From assembly GCF_036271055.1 (NCBI RefSeq), contig NZ_DATBBJ010000053.1, positions 21,985 through 85,984 on the forward strand: a DNA stretch of 64,000 bases, in the 5' to 3' direction. The translations under genes were made by a program, and so were the position numbers. The notes under the pieces were generated by a model that ran no database searches, was not told where the DNA came from, and saw only the letters and a list, made by a program, of their open reading frames with translations. This stretch comes from Scandinavium sp036271055 (GTDB lineage Bacteria; Pseudomonadota; Gammaproteobacteria; Enterobacterales; Enterobacteriaceae). How positions within the stretch are numbered: the stretch's first letter is position 1; every line of letters starts with the position of its first letter. Shown in pieces: positions 53,186 to 62,820 of this stretch.

Positions 53186-53748
53186 ATCGATTGCCCTTTG
53201 GCTTCATCCAGTTTGCCCTGAGCCAGCAGCAATAAATCGCATACTTCACGTACGGCACCGCGCCCGCCCGCAATCCGCGTGACGTAATCCGCGCGTGGCG
53301 GGAGCAGTGGATGCGCATCCGACACGGCAACGCTAAGGCCTACATCGGCCATAACAGGCCAGTCGATAAGATCATCACCGACATACGCGACTTCATCCGG
53401 GCGCAAAGACAGCGTGTTCAACAGCTCACGATACGCGATAAGTTTATCGGACTGCCCTTGCCACAGATGGGTGATGCCCAGTGTTTTGCAGCGGTCTTCT
53501 ACCAGTTTAGCTTTTCGCCCGGTGATGATTGCAACTTCTATGCCCGATGTCAGCGCACAGCGAATGCCATAGCCATCGCGGACGTTGAAGGCTTTCAGTT
53601 CTTCACCATTATTGCCCATGTAAATCAGCCCATCAGACAGCACGCCGTCCACATCGAGAATGAGTAAACGGATTTTCTCCGCTTTCTCCATCACTCGTGA
53701 GCTGACCGGTCCATAGCAGGTCGTTACCGACGCGCCAGCATTACTCAT
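53182..53748 (-). CDS. kdsC: Kdo-8-phosphate phosphatase KdsC
   Basis: HAD-superfamily enzyme that releases phosphate from Kdo-8-P, a step of Kdo synthesis for the LPS core. 188 residues as in E. coli. The catalytic aspartates D32 and D34 are in LILDVDGVLSDG; a second metal motif GDDLIDWPVM follows. Confidence 0.97.
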   Translation of the reverse strand: MSNAGASVTTCYGPVSSRVMEKAEKIRLLILDVDGVLSDGLIYMGNNGEELKAFNVRDGYGIRCALTSGIEVAIITGRKAKLVEDRCKTLGITHLWQGQSDKLIAYRELLNTLSLRPDEVAYVGDDLIDWPVMADVGLSVAVSDAHPLLPPRADYVTRIAGGRGAVREVCDLLLLAQGKLDEAKGQSI

Positions 53749-53762
53749 TGTTTTTTCCTTAC

Positions 53763-54749
53763 TTACACTACGCCAGCGCGCAGGAGATCATGCATATGTA
53801 TCACACCCAGCAGATGGTCGCCATCGGCAACCATAACGCAGGTGATATGACGGGACTGCATCAGATTCAGCGCATCAACGGCCAGGATCCCAGGACGCAC
53901 GCGAATACCGCCGTGGGTCATGACGTCGGCAATACTCAGATCGCGAACATCAACGCCCATATCAAACACCCGACGCAGGTCACCATCGGTGAAAATCCCT
54001 TCGATTTTCATCTGATCGTCACAGATAACCGTCATGCCTAAATTCTTACGGGTAATTTCCAGCAGGGCATCACGCAAAGACGCGTCCTGACTGACGTGGG
54101 GGATTTCATCACCAGTGTGCATGATGTCATTCACACGCAGCAGCAGTTTACGGCCCAACGCACCGCCGGGATGCGAAAGCGCAAAATCCTCGGCGGTAAA
54201 ACCACGCGCTTTGAGCAGTGCTACAGCAAGTGCATCACCCATAACCAGCGCGGCAGTGGTGCTGGAAGTGGGTGCCAGTCCTAACGGACAGGCTTCTTTC
54301 GGCACGCTCACGCAAAGATGAATATCCGCCGCTTTCGCCATGCTGCTTTCTGGACGGCTGGTCATGCAGATAAGTGGCACGTGCAGGCGTTTAAGTACCG
54401 GGATCAGCGCCAGAATTTCGTTGGATTCGCCGGAGTTGGACAGCGCAATCACGACATCCTGTGGGGAAACCATACCGAGATCGCCGTGTGCGGCCTCGCC
54501 CGGATGGACGAAGAATGACGGGGTGCCGGTACTGGCGAAGGTCGCCGCCATTTTACGGCCGATATGACCCGATTTACCCATTCCCATAACCACGACTTTG
54601 CCGCCGCAATAGGCTATTTTCTCGCAGGCAAGGGCGAAATCCTGATTGATAAACTGATCGAGCTGCGCCAGACCTTCACGTTCAATTTCCAGCACTTCGA
54701 GGCCTGCCTGCTGAAAGTCAAAATCCGGCTGCAAATCTATTTGCGACAT
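53763..54749 (-). CDS. kdsD: Arabinose-5-phosphate isomerase KdsD
   Basis: Makes D-arabinose-5-P from ribulose-5-P for Kdo synthesis. 328 residues as in E. coli. The SIS domain (about 41-185) carries GMGKSGHIGRKMAATFASTG and ALSNSGES; two CBS domains follow from about 210. The ATG at 54749 gives MSQIDLQPDFDF. It sits 14 bases from both neighbours. Confidence 0.97.
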   Translation of the reverse strand: MSQIDLQPDFDFQQAGLEVLEIEREGLAQLDQFINQDFALACEKIAYCGGKVVVMGMGKSGHIGRKMAATFASTGTPSFFVHPGEAAHGDLGMVSPQDVVIALSNSGESNEILALIPVLKRLHVPLICMTSRPESSMAKAADIHLCVSVPKEACPLGLAPTSSTTAALVMGDALAVALLKARGFTAEDFALSHPGGALGRKLLLRVNDIMHTGDEIPHVSQDASLRDALLEITRKNLGMTVICDDQMKIEGIFTDGDLRRVFDMGVDVRDLSIADVMTHGGIRVRPGILAVDALNLMQSRHITCVMVADGDHLLGVIHMHDLLRAGVV

Positions 54750-54763
54750 AATGTTATCCCGAT

Positions 54764-55741
54764 TCACTCTGCGAAAAACGGCGTGCCCCACCAAAGGAAC
54801 GCCAGCCAAACAAGAAAGCACCCGGTCAGTAACGCACCAGCGCCTTTACCAATCTGCGGTTTACGGCTCCAGCACAGCAGGGCAAAAATCACGCTGACCA
54901 GCACCATCACACCGTAATCACGGCTAAACGCCAGCGGGTTGAACGGCCCTGGCGCGACCAGCGCAGGGATGCCCATCACGATGGCGATATTGAAAATGTT
55001 GGAGCCTATGATATTGCCAATGGCGATATCGTCCTCTCCTTTACGTGCCCCCGCGATTGCCGTTGCCAATTCTGGCAGGCTGGTGCCGATGGCAATCACC
55101 GTCAGGCCAATCGTTAATTCGCTCATGGCGAAGTAATTAGCCAGCACCGTGGCGTTATCCACCACCATGCGTGTTGCCATTGGCATAATAATCAGTGCGA
55201 CGCCAAGCCACAAACAGGCTACGGGAAGCGTGCCTTCCCGAGGCAGTTCCGCCAGTTGATCGCGCGTCAGGCTGTCATTTCCTTGCCGTTCCGCAATGCG
55301 GGCGATCTTAACAATATAAAACAGCCAGAGCACAGCAAGGGCGAACAGAAAAAATCCATCCATCGTCGTGAGTTGCCCATCATACAGCACAAAACCCGCT
55401 AATAGACTCACGACTAACATTAGCGGCAATTCCCGACGCAGGATATCGGAATGGACGGTAAACGAATGCAGCAGCGCAGCAAGACCGATAATCAGCAAAA
55501 TATTAATGATGTTTGAGCCGATAGCGGTGCCGATGGCGAGATCGATTTGCCCATGAATGGACGCGGTGACCGAAACGATGATCTCTGGAAGTGATGTGCC
55601 GACGCTGACCACTGTCATCCCAATAATCAACGGCGGGATATTCATACTGCGACACAAAATCGATGCGGCGAAGACCAGTCGGTCGGCACTGTAGACCACC
55701 AGAAGTAAACCAATTATTAACAGAGCCGTCGCTAAAAGCAT
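54764..55741 (-). CDS. yrbG: Inner-membrane Ca2+/Na+ antiporter-family protein YrbG
   Basis: 325-residue CaCA-family membrane protein with about ten helices in two inverted halves. Each half carries the alpha-repeat signature (GTSLPEIIVS...GSNIINI and GTSLPELATA...GSNIFNI). The transported ion is not established in E. coli; calcium/sodium exchange is inferred from the family. First gene of the kds-lpt cluster and divergent from mlaF. Confidence 0.94.
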   Translation of the reverse strand: MLLATALLIIGLLLVVYSADRLVFAASILCRSMNIPPLIIGMTVVSVGTSLPEIIVSVTASIHGQIDLAIGTAIGSNIINILLIIGLAALLHSFTVHSDILRRELPLMLVVSLLAGFVLYDGQLTTMDGFFLFALAVLWLFYIVKIARIAERQGNDSLTRDQLAELPREGTLPVACLWLGVALIIMPMATRMVVDNATVLANYFAMSELTIGLTVIAIGTSLPELATAIAGARKGEDDIAIGNIIGSNIFNIAIVMGIPALVAPGPFNPLAFSRDYGVMVLVSVIFALLCWSRKPQIGKGAGALLTGCFLVWLAFLWWGTPFFAE

Positions 55742-55951
55742 CTAAAGTCCTTTCTTCAGGTATAATCGTCAGTCCGTTCGCACCGCGTGCAAGGTGTCGA
55801 CGAATTCTTAATTTTGACTTTATGCGTTGAAAAAGTAAAACAAATGCCTGCTTTAGCTAACTGTGGCAGGTAATATTCTGTAAAAATGATGGGTTAGTGG
55901 CGTCATAACACGCGATGCTTAACCTGATGAGGTTTTACCAGGGATAAACCT
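55742..55951. promoter_or_regulatory. yrbG-mlaF divergent control region
   Basis: These 210 bases hold the promoters of two divergent envelope operons. A perfect -10 TATAAT (55761-55766) points toward mlaF but lacks a clear -35. No gene seen. Confidence 0.4.
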
Positions 55952-56764
55952 ATGAACCAGACACTGGATAATTTAGTCGATGTTCGCGGCGTCAGCTTTA
56001 CGCGTGGCGCACGGTGTATCTTCGACAACATTTCACTGTCGGTGCCGCGCGGTAAAATTACAGCCATCATGGGACCGTCAGGGATCGGCAAGACAACGTT
56101 GCTGCGTTTGATCGGCGGGCAAATACCGCCAGACAGCGGCGAGATCCTTTTCGACGGCGAAGACGTGCCAAATATGTCACGTTCGCGCCTGTATGCCGTG
56201 CGCAAGCGCATGAGCATGCTTTTCCAGTCTGGCGCGCTGTTCACTGATATGAACGTCTTCGACAATGTCGCCTATCCGCTACGCGAACACACACACTTGC
56301 CTCCGGCTCTGCTGAAAAGCACCGTGATGATGAAACTGGAAGCAGTGGGTTTGCGTGGGGCTGCTAAACTGATGCCTTCCGAACTGTCCGGTGGCATGGC
56401 GCGGCGTGCTGCACTGGCGCGTGCGATTGCGCTCGAACCCGATTTAATCATGTTCGACGAACCCTTTGTGGGTCAGGATCCGATCACCATGGGTGTGCTG
56501 GTGAAGCTCATTTCTGAGCTTAATAGTGCACTGGGCGTCACCTGCGTCGTGGTATCTCACGATGTTCCGGAAGTGCTGAGTATTGCTGATTACGCCTATA
56601 TCGTCGCCGATCGAAAAATCGTCGCTCACGGCAGTGCGCAGTCTTTGCAGGAAAATGACGACCCACGGGTACGACAATTCCTGGACGGTATTGCCGACGG
56701 CCCGGTGCCGTTCCGCTATCCGGCGGGCGATTACCATCACGATCTACTCGGAACAGGGAGTTAA
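55952..56764 (+). CDS. mlaF: Phospholipid transport ATPase MlaF
   Basis: ATPase of the MlaFEDB inner-membrane complex that moves phospholipids between the inner membrane and periplasmic MlaC to keep outer-membrane lipid asymmetry. 270 residues against 269 in E. coli. Walker A GPSGIGKT at 41-48, signature LSGGMARR near 146-153, Walker B LIMFDEPFVGQD. First gene of mlaFEDCB. Confidence 0.97.
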   Translation: MNQTLDNLVDVRGVSFTRGARCIFDNISLSVPRGKITAIMGPSGIGKTTLLRLIGGQIPPDSGEILFDGEDVPNMSRSRLYAVRKRMSMLFQSGALFTDMNVFDNVAYPLREHTHLPPALLKSTVMMKLEAVGLRGAAKLMPSELSGGMARRAALARAIALEPDLIMFDEPFVGQDPITMGVLVKLISELNSALGVTCVVVSHDVPEVLSIADYAYIVADRKIVAHGSAQSLQENDDPRVRQFLDGIADGPVPFRYPAGDYHHDLLGTGS

Positions 56765-56771
56765 GTTACTC

Positions 56772-57554
56772 ATGCTGTTAAATGCACTGGCTGCGCTCGG
56801 GAATCGAGGGATAAAGACGCTCTCAACCTTTGGGCGAGCCGGGTTAATGTTATTCAACGCGGTTGTTGGCAAACCAGAGTTCCGAAAGCACGCCCCGCTA
56901 TTAATTCGCCAGCTCTATAACGTCGGCGTCCTGTCGATGCTGATTATTCTGGTGTCTGGCGTGTTTATTGGGATGGTGCTGGGCCTGCAAGGCTATCTCG
57001 TCCTGACGACATACAGTGCTGAAACCAGCCTCGGTATGCTGGTGGCGCTGTCACTGTTGCGTGAGCTTGGTCCGGTCGTTGCCGCATTGCTGTTTGCGGG
57101 TCGTGCCGGTTCGGCTCTGACCGCTGAAATCGGTCTGATGCGCGCGACAGAGCAGCTGTCCAGCATGGAAATGATGGCGGTCGATCCGCTGCGTCGGGTC
57201 ATTGCTCCACGCTTTTGGGCAGGCGTCATATCCTTGCCACTGCTGACAATTATCTTTGTTGCGGTCGGTATTTGGGGCGGCTCGCTGGTCGGTGTGAGCT
57301 GGAAGGGCATCGATGCGGGCTTCTTCTGGTCGGCCATGCAAAACGCTGTCGAATGGCAGACAGACTTGGTGAACTGCGTGATTAAAAGCGTGGTATTTGC
57401 CATTACAGTGACGTGGATTGCGTTATTCAACGGTTACGATGCGATCCCTACTTCCGCAGGGATTAGCCGCGCGACGACCCGCACCGTGGTGCATTCATCG
57501 CTGGCGGTGTTGGGGCTGGATTTTGTGCTGACTGCACTGATGTTTGGGAATTGA
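56772..57554 (+). CDS. mlaE: Phospholipid transport permease MlaE
   Basis: Permease subunit of MlaFEDB. 260 residues as in E. coli, with about five hydrophobic helices and the family motif LRELGPVVAALLFAGRAGSA. The ATG at 56772, 7 bases after mlaF, gives MLLNALAALGN; the open frame further upstream overlaps mlaF and is not conserved. Confidence 0.97.
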   Translation: MLLNALAALGNRGIKTLSTFGRAGLMLFNAVVGKPEFRKHAPLLIRQLYNVGVLSMLIILVSGVFIGMVLGLQGYLVLTTYSAETSLGMLVALSLLRELGPVVAALLFAGRAGSALTAEIGLMRATEQLSSMEMMAVDPLRRVIAPRFWAGVISLPLLTIIFVAVGIWGGSLVGVSWKGIDAGFFWSAMQNAVEWQTDLVNCVIKSVVFAITVTWIALFNGYDAIPTSAGISRATTRTVVHSSLAVLGLDFVLTALMFGN

Positions 57555-57558
57555 GTTC

Positions 57559-58110
57559 ATGCAAACGAGAAAAAGTGAAATCTGGGTAGGCGTATTTTTG
57601 CTGGTCGCATTTCTGGCTGCGCTGTTTGTGTGCCTGAAAGCGGCAGACGTTACCTCTATAAGAACGGAACCGACGTATCAGGTTTATGCCACATTCGATA
57701 ATATCGGCGGCCTGAAAGCTCGCTCTCCGGTCCGTATCGGTGGGGTGGTTGTGGGCCGTGTGGCTGATATCACACTGGATCCTAAAACGTATTTGCCACG
57801 TGTGACCATGGATATCGAAGAACAGTACAATCAGATCCCGGATACCAGTTCGCTGGCGATTCGTACGTCAGGCCTTTTGGGGGAACAATACCTCGCGCTG
57901 AACGTTGGGTTTGACGATCCGGATATGGGCACCGCTATGCTAAAAGAGGGCAGTACCATTCAGGATACGAAGTCTGCCATGGTGTTAGAGGACCTTATCG
58001 GTCAGTTCCTCTATAACAATAAAGGCAGCGACAATCAGAATTCAGGCGATGCGCAAAGCCCGGCAGAAGGCCATACTGATGCCACGGCGCCTGCAGCAAC
58101 GACGCACTAA
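57559..58110 (+). CDS. mlaD: Phospholipid-binding MCE protein MlaD
   Basis: Membrane-anchored MCE-domain protein that forms a hexameric ring with a lipid channel above MlaE. One helix (about 8-26) precedes the MCE domain (about 39-117, FDNIGGLKARSPVRIGGVVVG). 183 residues, as in K-12, with a variable acidic/Ala tail. Confidence 0.97.
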   Translation: MQTRKSEIWVGVFLLVAFLAALFVCLKAADVTSIRTEPTYQVYATFDNIGGLKARSPVRIGGVVVGRVADITLDPKTYLPRVTMDIEEQYNQIPDTSSLAIRTSGLLGEQYLALNVGFDDPDMGTAMLKEGSTIQDTKSAMVLEDLIGQFLYNNKGSDNQNSGDAQSPAEGHTDATAPAATTH

Positions 58111-58128
58111 ACTCAGGAGAATAAACGG

Positions 58129-58764
58129 ATGATTAAACGCTTACTTATGGTTGCCATGCTGGTGATTGCTCCGCTGACAGCGGCTACGGCTGCTGATCAG
58201 TCAAACCCCTATAGCCTGATGAACGAAGCGGCACAGAAAACCTTCGATCGTCTGAAAAATGAGCAGCCCCAAATTCGTGCTAACCCGGATTATCTGCGTC
58301 AGGTCGTTGATCAGGAATTGCTGCCTTATGTACAGGTAAAATATGCGGGCGCACTGGTGTTGGGCCGCTATTACCGTGATGCCACTCCGGCGCAGCGCGA
58401 AGCGTACTTTGCCGCTTTCCGTAATTATCTGGTTCAGGCTTACGGCCAGGCGCTGGCGCTCTATCACGGTCAGACCTACCAGATTGCCCCAGAAAAACCG
58501 CTGGGTGATGCCACTATTCTGCCGATTCGCGTGACGATTGTTGATCCAAACGGTCGCCCGCCGGTACGTCTCGATTTCCAGTGGCGTAAAAATACCCAAA
58601 CGGGTAACTGGCAGGCCTTTGATATGATTGCCGAAGGCGTCAGCATGATCACCACTAAACAGAATGAGTGGAGCGATTTGCTGCGTACCAAAGGCATTGA
58701 TGGCCTGACGGCTCAATTGCAATCCATCGCCAAACAGCCCATTACGCTGGATCAGAAAAAATAA
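58129..58764 (+). CDS. mlaC: Periplasmic phospholipid carrier MlaC
   Basis: Soluble lipid shuttle between MlaFEDB and the outer-membrane MlaA-OmpC complex. 211 residues with a signal peptide ending at ATA-ADQSNP (about residue 21). The Tol2/MlaC domain fills the rest. Its TAA shares one base with the mlaB ATG. Confidence 0.97.
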   Translation: MIKRLLMVAMLVIAPLTAATAADQSNPYSLMNEAAQKTFDRLKNEQPQIRANPDYLRQVVDQELLPYVQVKYAGALVLGRYYRDATPAQREAYFAAFRNYLVQAYGQALALYHGQTYQIAPEKPLGDATILPIRVTIVDPNGRPPVRLDFQWRKNTQTGNWQAFDMIAEGVSMITTKQNEWSDLLRTKGIDGLTAQLQSIAKQPITLDQKK

Positions 58765-59054
58765 TGGCCGACTCATTGTGTTGGACGCGTGAAGGCGGAC
58801 GACTGTCATTGCAGGGGGAGCTGGATCAAGATTTTCTGGTTCCCCTCTGGGATGCGCGAGAAGAGGTGACTCAGGGGATCGATACTATCGATCTCAGTGC
58901 CATCACCCGCGTAGATACTGCAGGTGTGGCGCTACTGATGCATCTGGTCGCCAGTATTCGTCAGCAAGGAACTTCGGTGAGCATCGTCGGCAAAAGTGAA
59001 AAGATGAACACTCTGGTTCAACTTTATAATCTCCCTCCCGATCTGATCCCCTAA
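58764..59054 (+). CDS. mlaB: STAS-domain subunit MlaB
   Basis: Cytoplasmic STAS protein that stabilises and activates MlaF. 96 residues against 97 in E. coli. The key Thr52 lies in RVDTAGVALL. It ends the mla operon and a terminator follows. Confidence 0.95.
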   Translation: MADSLCWTREGGRLSLQGELDQDFLVPLWDAREEVTQGIDTIDLSAITRVDTAGVALLMHLVASIRQQGTSVSIVGKSEKMNTLVQLYNLPPDLIP

Positions 59055-59075
59055 TTTATTCAATGTATTATTCTT

Positions 59076-59109
59076 AAAAGCCTCAACGTTTTGTGCGTCG
59101 AGGCTTTTT
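59076..59109 (+). terminator. Terminator of mlaFEDCB
   Basis: An AAAGCCTC/GAGGCTTT stem with inner CG/CG pairs and a T-run end. Confidence 0.85.
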
Positions 59110-59179
59110 GCTTGTTTAAGACAGCGCCACTTTCCTCTAAGATGTTGGGCTGTTTTCACTATCAGATGAAATGAACCCC

Positions 59180-59434
59180 ATGGAAAATCATGAAATTCAG
59201 ACAGTGCTTATGAACGCACTCTCCCTAAAGGAAGTCCACGTCTCAGGCGATGGCAGTCACTTTCAGGTTATTGCCGTGGGCGAACTGTTTGAGGACATGA
59301 GTCGCGTTAAGAAACAGCAGACCGTCTACGCACCGCTGATGGAATTTATTGCTGATAACCGCATTCATGCTTTGTCGATTAAGACGTATACCCCACAAGA
59401 GTGGGAACGCGATCGCAAACTCAACGGATTTTAA
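59180..59434 (+). CDS. ibaG: BolA-family protein IbaG (YrbA)
   Basis: 84-residue BolA-like protein, acid-inducible in E. coli, that partners with monothiol glutaredoxin Grx4 in iron-sulfur handling. The ATG at 59180 gives MENHEIQTVLMNAL; a start 9 bases earlier is less like the family. murA follows after 54 bases. Confidence 0.95.
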   Translation: MENHEIQTVLMNALSLKEVHVSGDGSHFQVIAVGELFEDMSRVKKQQTVYAPLMEFIADNRIHALSIKTYTPQEWERDRKLNGF

Positions 59435-59488
59435 GCTACGGGCGATATGCCGGTAGCAAACTTGAATTCAAATACAGAGACATCACCA

Positions 59489-60748
59489 ATGGATAAATTT
59501 CGTGTACAGGGGCCTTCACGTCTCCAGGGCGAAGTGAGCATTTCCGGCGCCAAAAATGCGGCGCTGCCAATCCTTTTCGCTGCACTGCTGGCTGAAGAGC
59601 CGGTTGAAATTCAGAACGTACCGAAGCTTAAAGACATCGATACGACCATGAAGCTGCTGAGCCAACTGGGAACCAAAGTTGAGCGCAACGGTTCCGTATG
59701 GATTGATGCCAGCAACGTTAACGTTTACCGCGCACCCTATGAGCTGGTGAAAACCATGCGTGCGTCCATTTGGGCGCTGGGGCCACTGGTGGCACGTTTC
59801 GGTCACGGTGAAGTTTCTCTGCCTGGCGGCTGTGCCATCGGCGCACGTCCCGTTGATTTGCACATTACGGGTCTTGAGCAGTTGGGTGCAGAAATCAAAC
59901 TGGAAGAAGGCTACGTCAAAGCGTCTGTACAGGGTCGCCTGAAAGGCGCGCACATCGTGATGGACAAAGTGAGCGTGGGCGCCACGGTCACCATCATGAG
60001 TGCTGCCACGCTGGCAGAAGGCACAACAATCATCGAAAACGCCGCGCGTGAGCCAGAAATTGTGGATACCGCCAACTTCCTGAATACGTTGGGTGCCAAA
60101 ATCACCGGCCAGGGCAGCGATCGTATCACTATCGAAGGCGTTCAACGTTTGGGCGGCGGCGTTTATAGCGTACTGCCGGATCGTATCGAAACCGGTACGT
60201 TCCTGGTTGCAGCGGCTATCTCCGGCGGAAAAATTGTTTGTCGTCACGCGCAGCCCGATACGCTGGATGCCGTGCTGGCAAAACTGCGTGAAGCAGGCGC
60301 AGACATCGAAGTGGGTGAAGACTGGATTAGCCTTGATATGCACGGCAAACGCCCAAAAGCGGTAAACGTGCGTACTGCGCCGCACCCGGGTTTCCCAACG
60401 GATATGCAGGCTCAGTTCACATTGCTGAATTTGGTGGCGGAAGGAACGGGCGTTGTGACCGAAACGATTTTCGAAAACCGTTTCATGCACCTGCCGGAAC
60501 TGATCCGTATGGGCGCGCATGCAGAAATTGAAAGCAACACCGCGATTTGTCACGGCGTTGAGAAATTATCTGGAGCACAGGTGATGGCGACCGACCTGCG
60601 CGCCTCCGCAAGCCTGGTACTGGCGGGTTGTATCGCGGAAGGTACGACCATTGTTGAGCGTATTTATCACATCGATCGTGGTTACGAAGGCATCGAAGAT
60701 AAACTTCGTGGCCTGGGCGCGAACATCGAACGTATCAAAGGCGAATAA
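59489..60748 (+). CDS. murA: UDP-N-acetylglucosamine enolpyruvyl transferase MurA
   Basis: First committed step of peptidoglycan synthesis, transferring enolpyruvate from PEP to UDP-GlcNAc; target of fosfomycin. 419 residues as in E. coli. The Cys115 loop reads LPGGCAIGARPVDLH, with K22 and N23 in GAKNAALP. The Cys is present, so no Cys-to-Asp resistance form. The ATG at 59489 gives MDKFRVQGPS. Confidence 0.98.
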   Translation: MDKFRVQGPSRLQGEVSISGAKNAALPILFAALLAEEPVEIQNVPKLKDIDTTMKLLSQLGTKVERNGSVWIDASNVNVYRAPYELVKTMRASIWALGPLVARFGHGEVSLPGGCAIGARPVDLHITGLEQLGAEIKLEEGYVKASVQGRLKGAHIVMDKVSVGATVTIMSAATLAEGTTIIENAAREPEIVDTANFLNTLGAKITGQGSDRITIEGVQRLGGGVYSVLPDRIETGTFLVAAAISGGKIVCRHAQPDTLDAVLAKLREAGADIEVGEDWISLDMHGKRPKAVNVRTAPHPGFPTDMQAQFTLLNLVAEGTGVVTETIFENRFMHLPELIRMGAHAEIESNTAICHGVEKLSGAQVMATDLRASASLVLAGCIAEGTTIVERIYHIDRGYEGIEDKLRGLGANIERIKGE

Positions 60749-60762
60749 TCCCGCTTCCTGCT

Positions 60763-60800
60763 AAAAGGCATCCCCCCGCCAACAAGACGTGGGGGTGCTT
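60763..60800. terminator. Imperfect hairpin between murA and sfsB
   Basis: A CCCCC/GGGGG stem with flanking AAGGCA/TGCTT pairs and a bulge lies between the convergent genes. T-rich bases follow on the plus strand. Confidence 0.6.
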
Positions 60801-60805
60801 ATCTT

Positions 60806-61075
60806 TTACTTCTCTTTCGTTTGTCTTCTTTGCTGCGTTCTGTCAATAAACTCATGTGTTACTGGATCGTGATAGCGCGAGGGCCAGATAACCCAGGGAT
60901 CAGTGCCTAATGCCGTGGCAATGATAACTTCGCCTTTCGGCCACGGGCGGGTAAGAGCATTTGCCAGTGTCGATGAGCTCAACCCACTTCTGCGGGATTC
61001 CGCAGCCAATGACGTTCCTTTTTTACGCAATCCGGCGATGATATCTGCAGGATGCCAGTCGATAAATTTATCCAT
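60806..61075 (-). CDS. sfsB: Ner-like DNA-binding protein SfsB
   Basis: 89-residue regulator related to phage Mu Ner; in E. coli it activates mal genes when overexpressed. The helix-turn-helix is near residues 22-42 (SLAAESRRSGLSSSTLANAL). E. coli has 92 residues; the tail differs slightly. Stands alone between murA and ispB. Confidence 0.94.
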   Translation of the reverse strand: MDKFIDWHPADIIAGLRKKGTSLAAESRRSGLSSSTLANALTRPWPKGEVIIATALGTDPWVIWPSRYHDPVTHEFIDRTQQRRQTKEK

Positions 61076-61261
61076 ACTTCCTCCCTGTTGATGACCAAGC
61101 CACTTTTTGGGGTGGCGTGCTTACTATACCGCTGAAAGCGATTAAGTTCTAAAAAGTTCAAGTAAAAGGAAGCGATATTCGGATTAAATCAAGATCATGA
61201 CAGGGGCGGGGAGTGGATTTTGATTTTATTGGAACTTTCCCGCGCATGGCGCGGGAAGTGA

Positions 61262-62233
61262 TTAATGATCGCGTTGAACAGCGATATGGGCGAGGGCAAC
61301 GAGCGCTTCACGCCATGGAGAGTCTGGAATTGACCGGAGGGATTGAATGGCTTTGTCTGCTTCTTCTTCCGCGCGCTGGCGGGTCCATTCTAACGATCCA
61401 CACGCTGCCATTGCTTCCAGTACGGGTTCCAGTAAATGACGACCATTACCTTCTTCGATAGCCTGGCGAATCATGGCCGTTTGCTCTGGCGTACCATTAC
61501 GCATGGCGTGTAGCAGTGGCAGGGTAGGCTTGCCTTCATTCAGGTCATCGCCCACATTTTTGCCGAGCGTTTCACCGTCTGCGCTGTAATCGAGAAGATC
61601 GTCAATTAACTGGAAAGCGGTGCCAAGATAGCGACCGTAATCCTGGAGGCCTTTTTCCTGTTCGTCGGTACAGCCCGCCAGTAAGCCGGAACATTGTGAA
61701 GCCGCTTCAAACAGGCGCGCCGTTTTGCTGTAGATAACGCGCATGTAGTTTTCTTCGGTGATGTTCGGGTCATTGACGTTCATTAACTGGAGGACTTCGC
61801 CTTCAGCAATGACGTTAACGGCCGAAGACATGACCTCAAGAATTTTGAGTGACCCTAAGCTGGTCATCATCTGAAACGCGCGAGTATAGATAAAGTCACC
61901 GACCAATACGCTCGCAGCATTACCAAAAGCAGCGTTGGCCGTGGCCTTACCTCGACGCATATCGGACTCATCCACAACGTCGTCATGGAGCAACGTTGCC
62001 GTGTGGATAAACTCAATCAGTGCAGCGATCGTGACGTGAGCGTTCCCCTCATAGCCGACAGCTCTCGCTGCCAGCACTGCGATCATTGGACGAATGCGTT
62101 TCCCGCCTCCGCTGACGATGTAATACCCTAACTGATTGATCAGTTGGACGTCAGAATTGAGCTGTTCAAGGATTGCCGCGTTGACACCCGCCATATCTTG
62201 CGCGGTTAACTCATTGATTTTTTCTAAATTCAT
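61262..62233 (-). CDS. ispB: Octaprenyl diphosphate synthase IspB
   Basis: Makes the C40 side chain of ubiquinone and menaquinone from FPP and IPP. 323 residues. Aspartate-rich motifs DDVVD at 84-88 and DDLLD near 211. Essential in E. coli. Divergent from rplU with 257 bases between. Confidence 0.97.
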   Translation of the reverse strand: MNLEKINELTAQDMAGVNAAILEQLNSDVQLINQLGYYIVSGGGKRIRPMIAVLAARAVGYEGNAHVTIAALIEFIHTATLLHDDVVDESDMRRGKATANAAFGNAASVLVGDFIYTRAFQMMTSLGSLKILEVMSSAVNVIAEGEVLQLMNVNDPNITEENYMRVIYSKTARLFEAASQCSGLLAGCTDEQEKGLQDYGRYLGTAFQLIDDLLDYSADGETLGKNVGDDLNEGKPTLPLLHAMRNGTPEQTAMIRQAIEEGNGRHLLEPVLEAMAACGSLEWTRQRAEEEADKAIQSLRSIPDSPWREALVALAHIAVQRDH

Positions 62234-62390
62234 CGCAAAAGCCGGGCTTAATGTCCTGTTTACCGCTTATCCATAAGGGATAACGAAGAGTCTGGGTTAC
62301 AATTGTAGCTCTGATTGTACTGAAAAAACGACTCAGATAAACGTCACCGTGTGCGTTGTGTTTTTTTTCTGCATGGATTGATGATCCCAC

Positions 62391-62419
62391 TTGTCAAAGG
62401 CTCACGTTTTGCGTAATAT
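62391..62419 (+). promoter_or_regulatory. Predicted rplU promoter
   Basis: -35 TTGTCA (62391-62396), 17-base spacer, -10 TAATAT (62414-62419), then a GC-rich stretch (CGCGCCC) near the start, as is common at stringently controlled ribosomal promoters. Confidence 0.7.
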
Positions 62420-62490
62420 TCGCGCCCTATTGTGAATATTTATAGCGCACTCTGAATCACACGAAGATGTGCGCGGAAGCGGAGTTTTAT

Positions 62491-62802
62491 ATGTACGCGG
62501 TTTTCCAAAGTGGTGGTAAACAACACCGAGTCAGCGAAGGTCAAACCATTCGCCTGGAAAAGCTGGACATCGCAACTGGCGAAGCAGTTGAGTTCGCAGA
62601 AGTTCTGATGATCGCTAATGGTGAAGAAATCAAAATCGGCGTTCCTTTCGTCGATGGCGGCGTAGTTAAAGCTGAAATTGTTGCTCATGGTCGTGGCGAG
62701 AAAATTAAGATTGTTAAGTTTCGTCGTCGTAAACACTACCGTAAGCAGCAGGGTCATCGTCAGTGGTTCACTGATGTGAAAATCACCGGCATCAGCGCTT
62801 AA
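62491..62802 (+). CDS. rplU: 50S ribosomal protein L21
   Basis: 23S rRNA-binding large-subunit protein. 103 residues as in E. coli, with the basic segment KFRRRKHYRKQQGHRQ. The ATG at 62491 follows CGGAG and gives MYAVFQSGGKQHR. rpmA follows after 18 bases. Confidence 0.98.
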   Translation: MYAVFQSGGKQHRVSEGQTIRLEKLDIATGEAVEFAEVLMIANGEEIKIGVPFVDGGVVKAEIVAHGRGEKIKIVKFRRRKHYRKQQGHRQWFTDVKITGISA

Positions 62803-62820
62803 TACAGGGGAGCATATTAA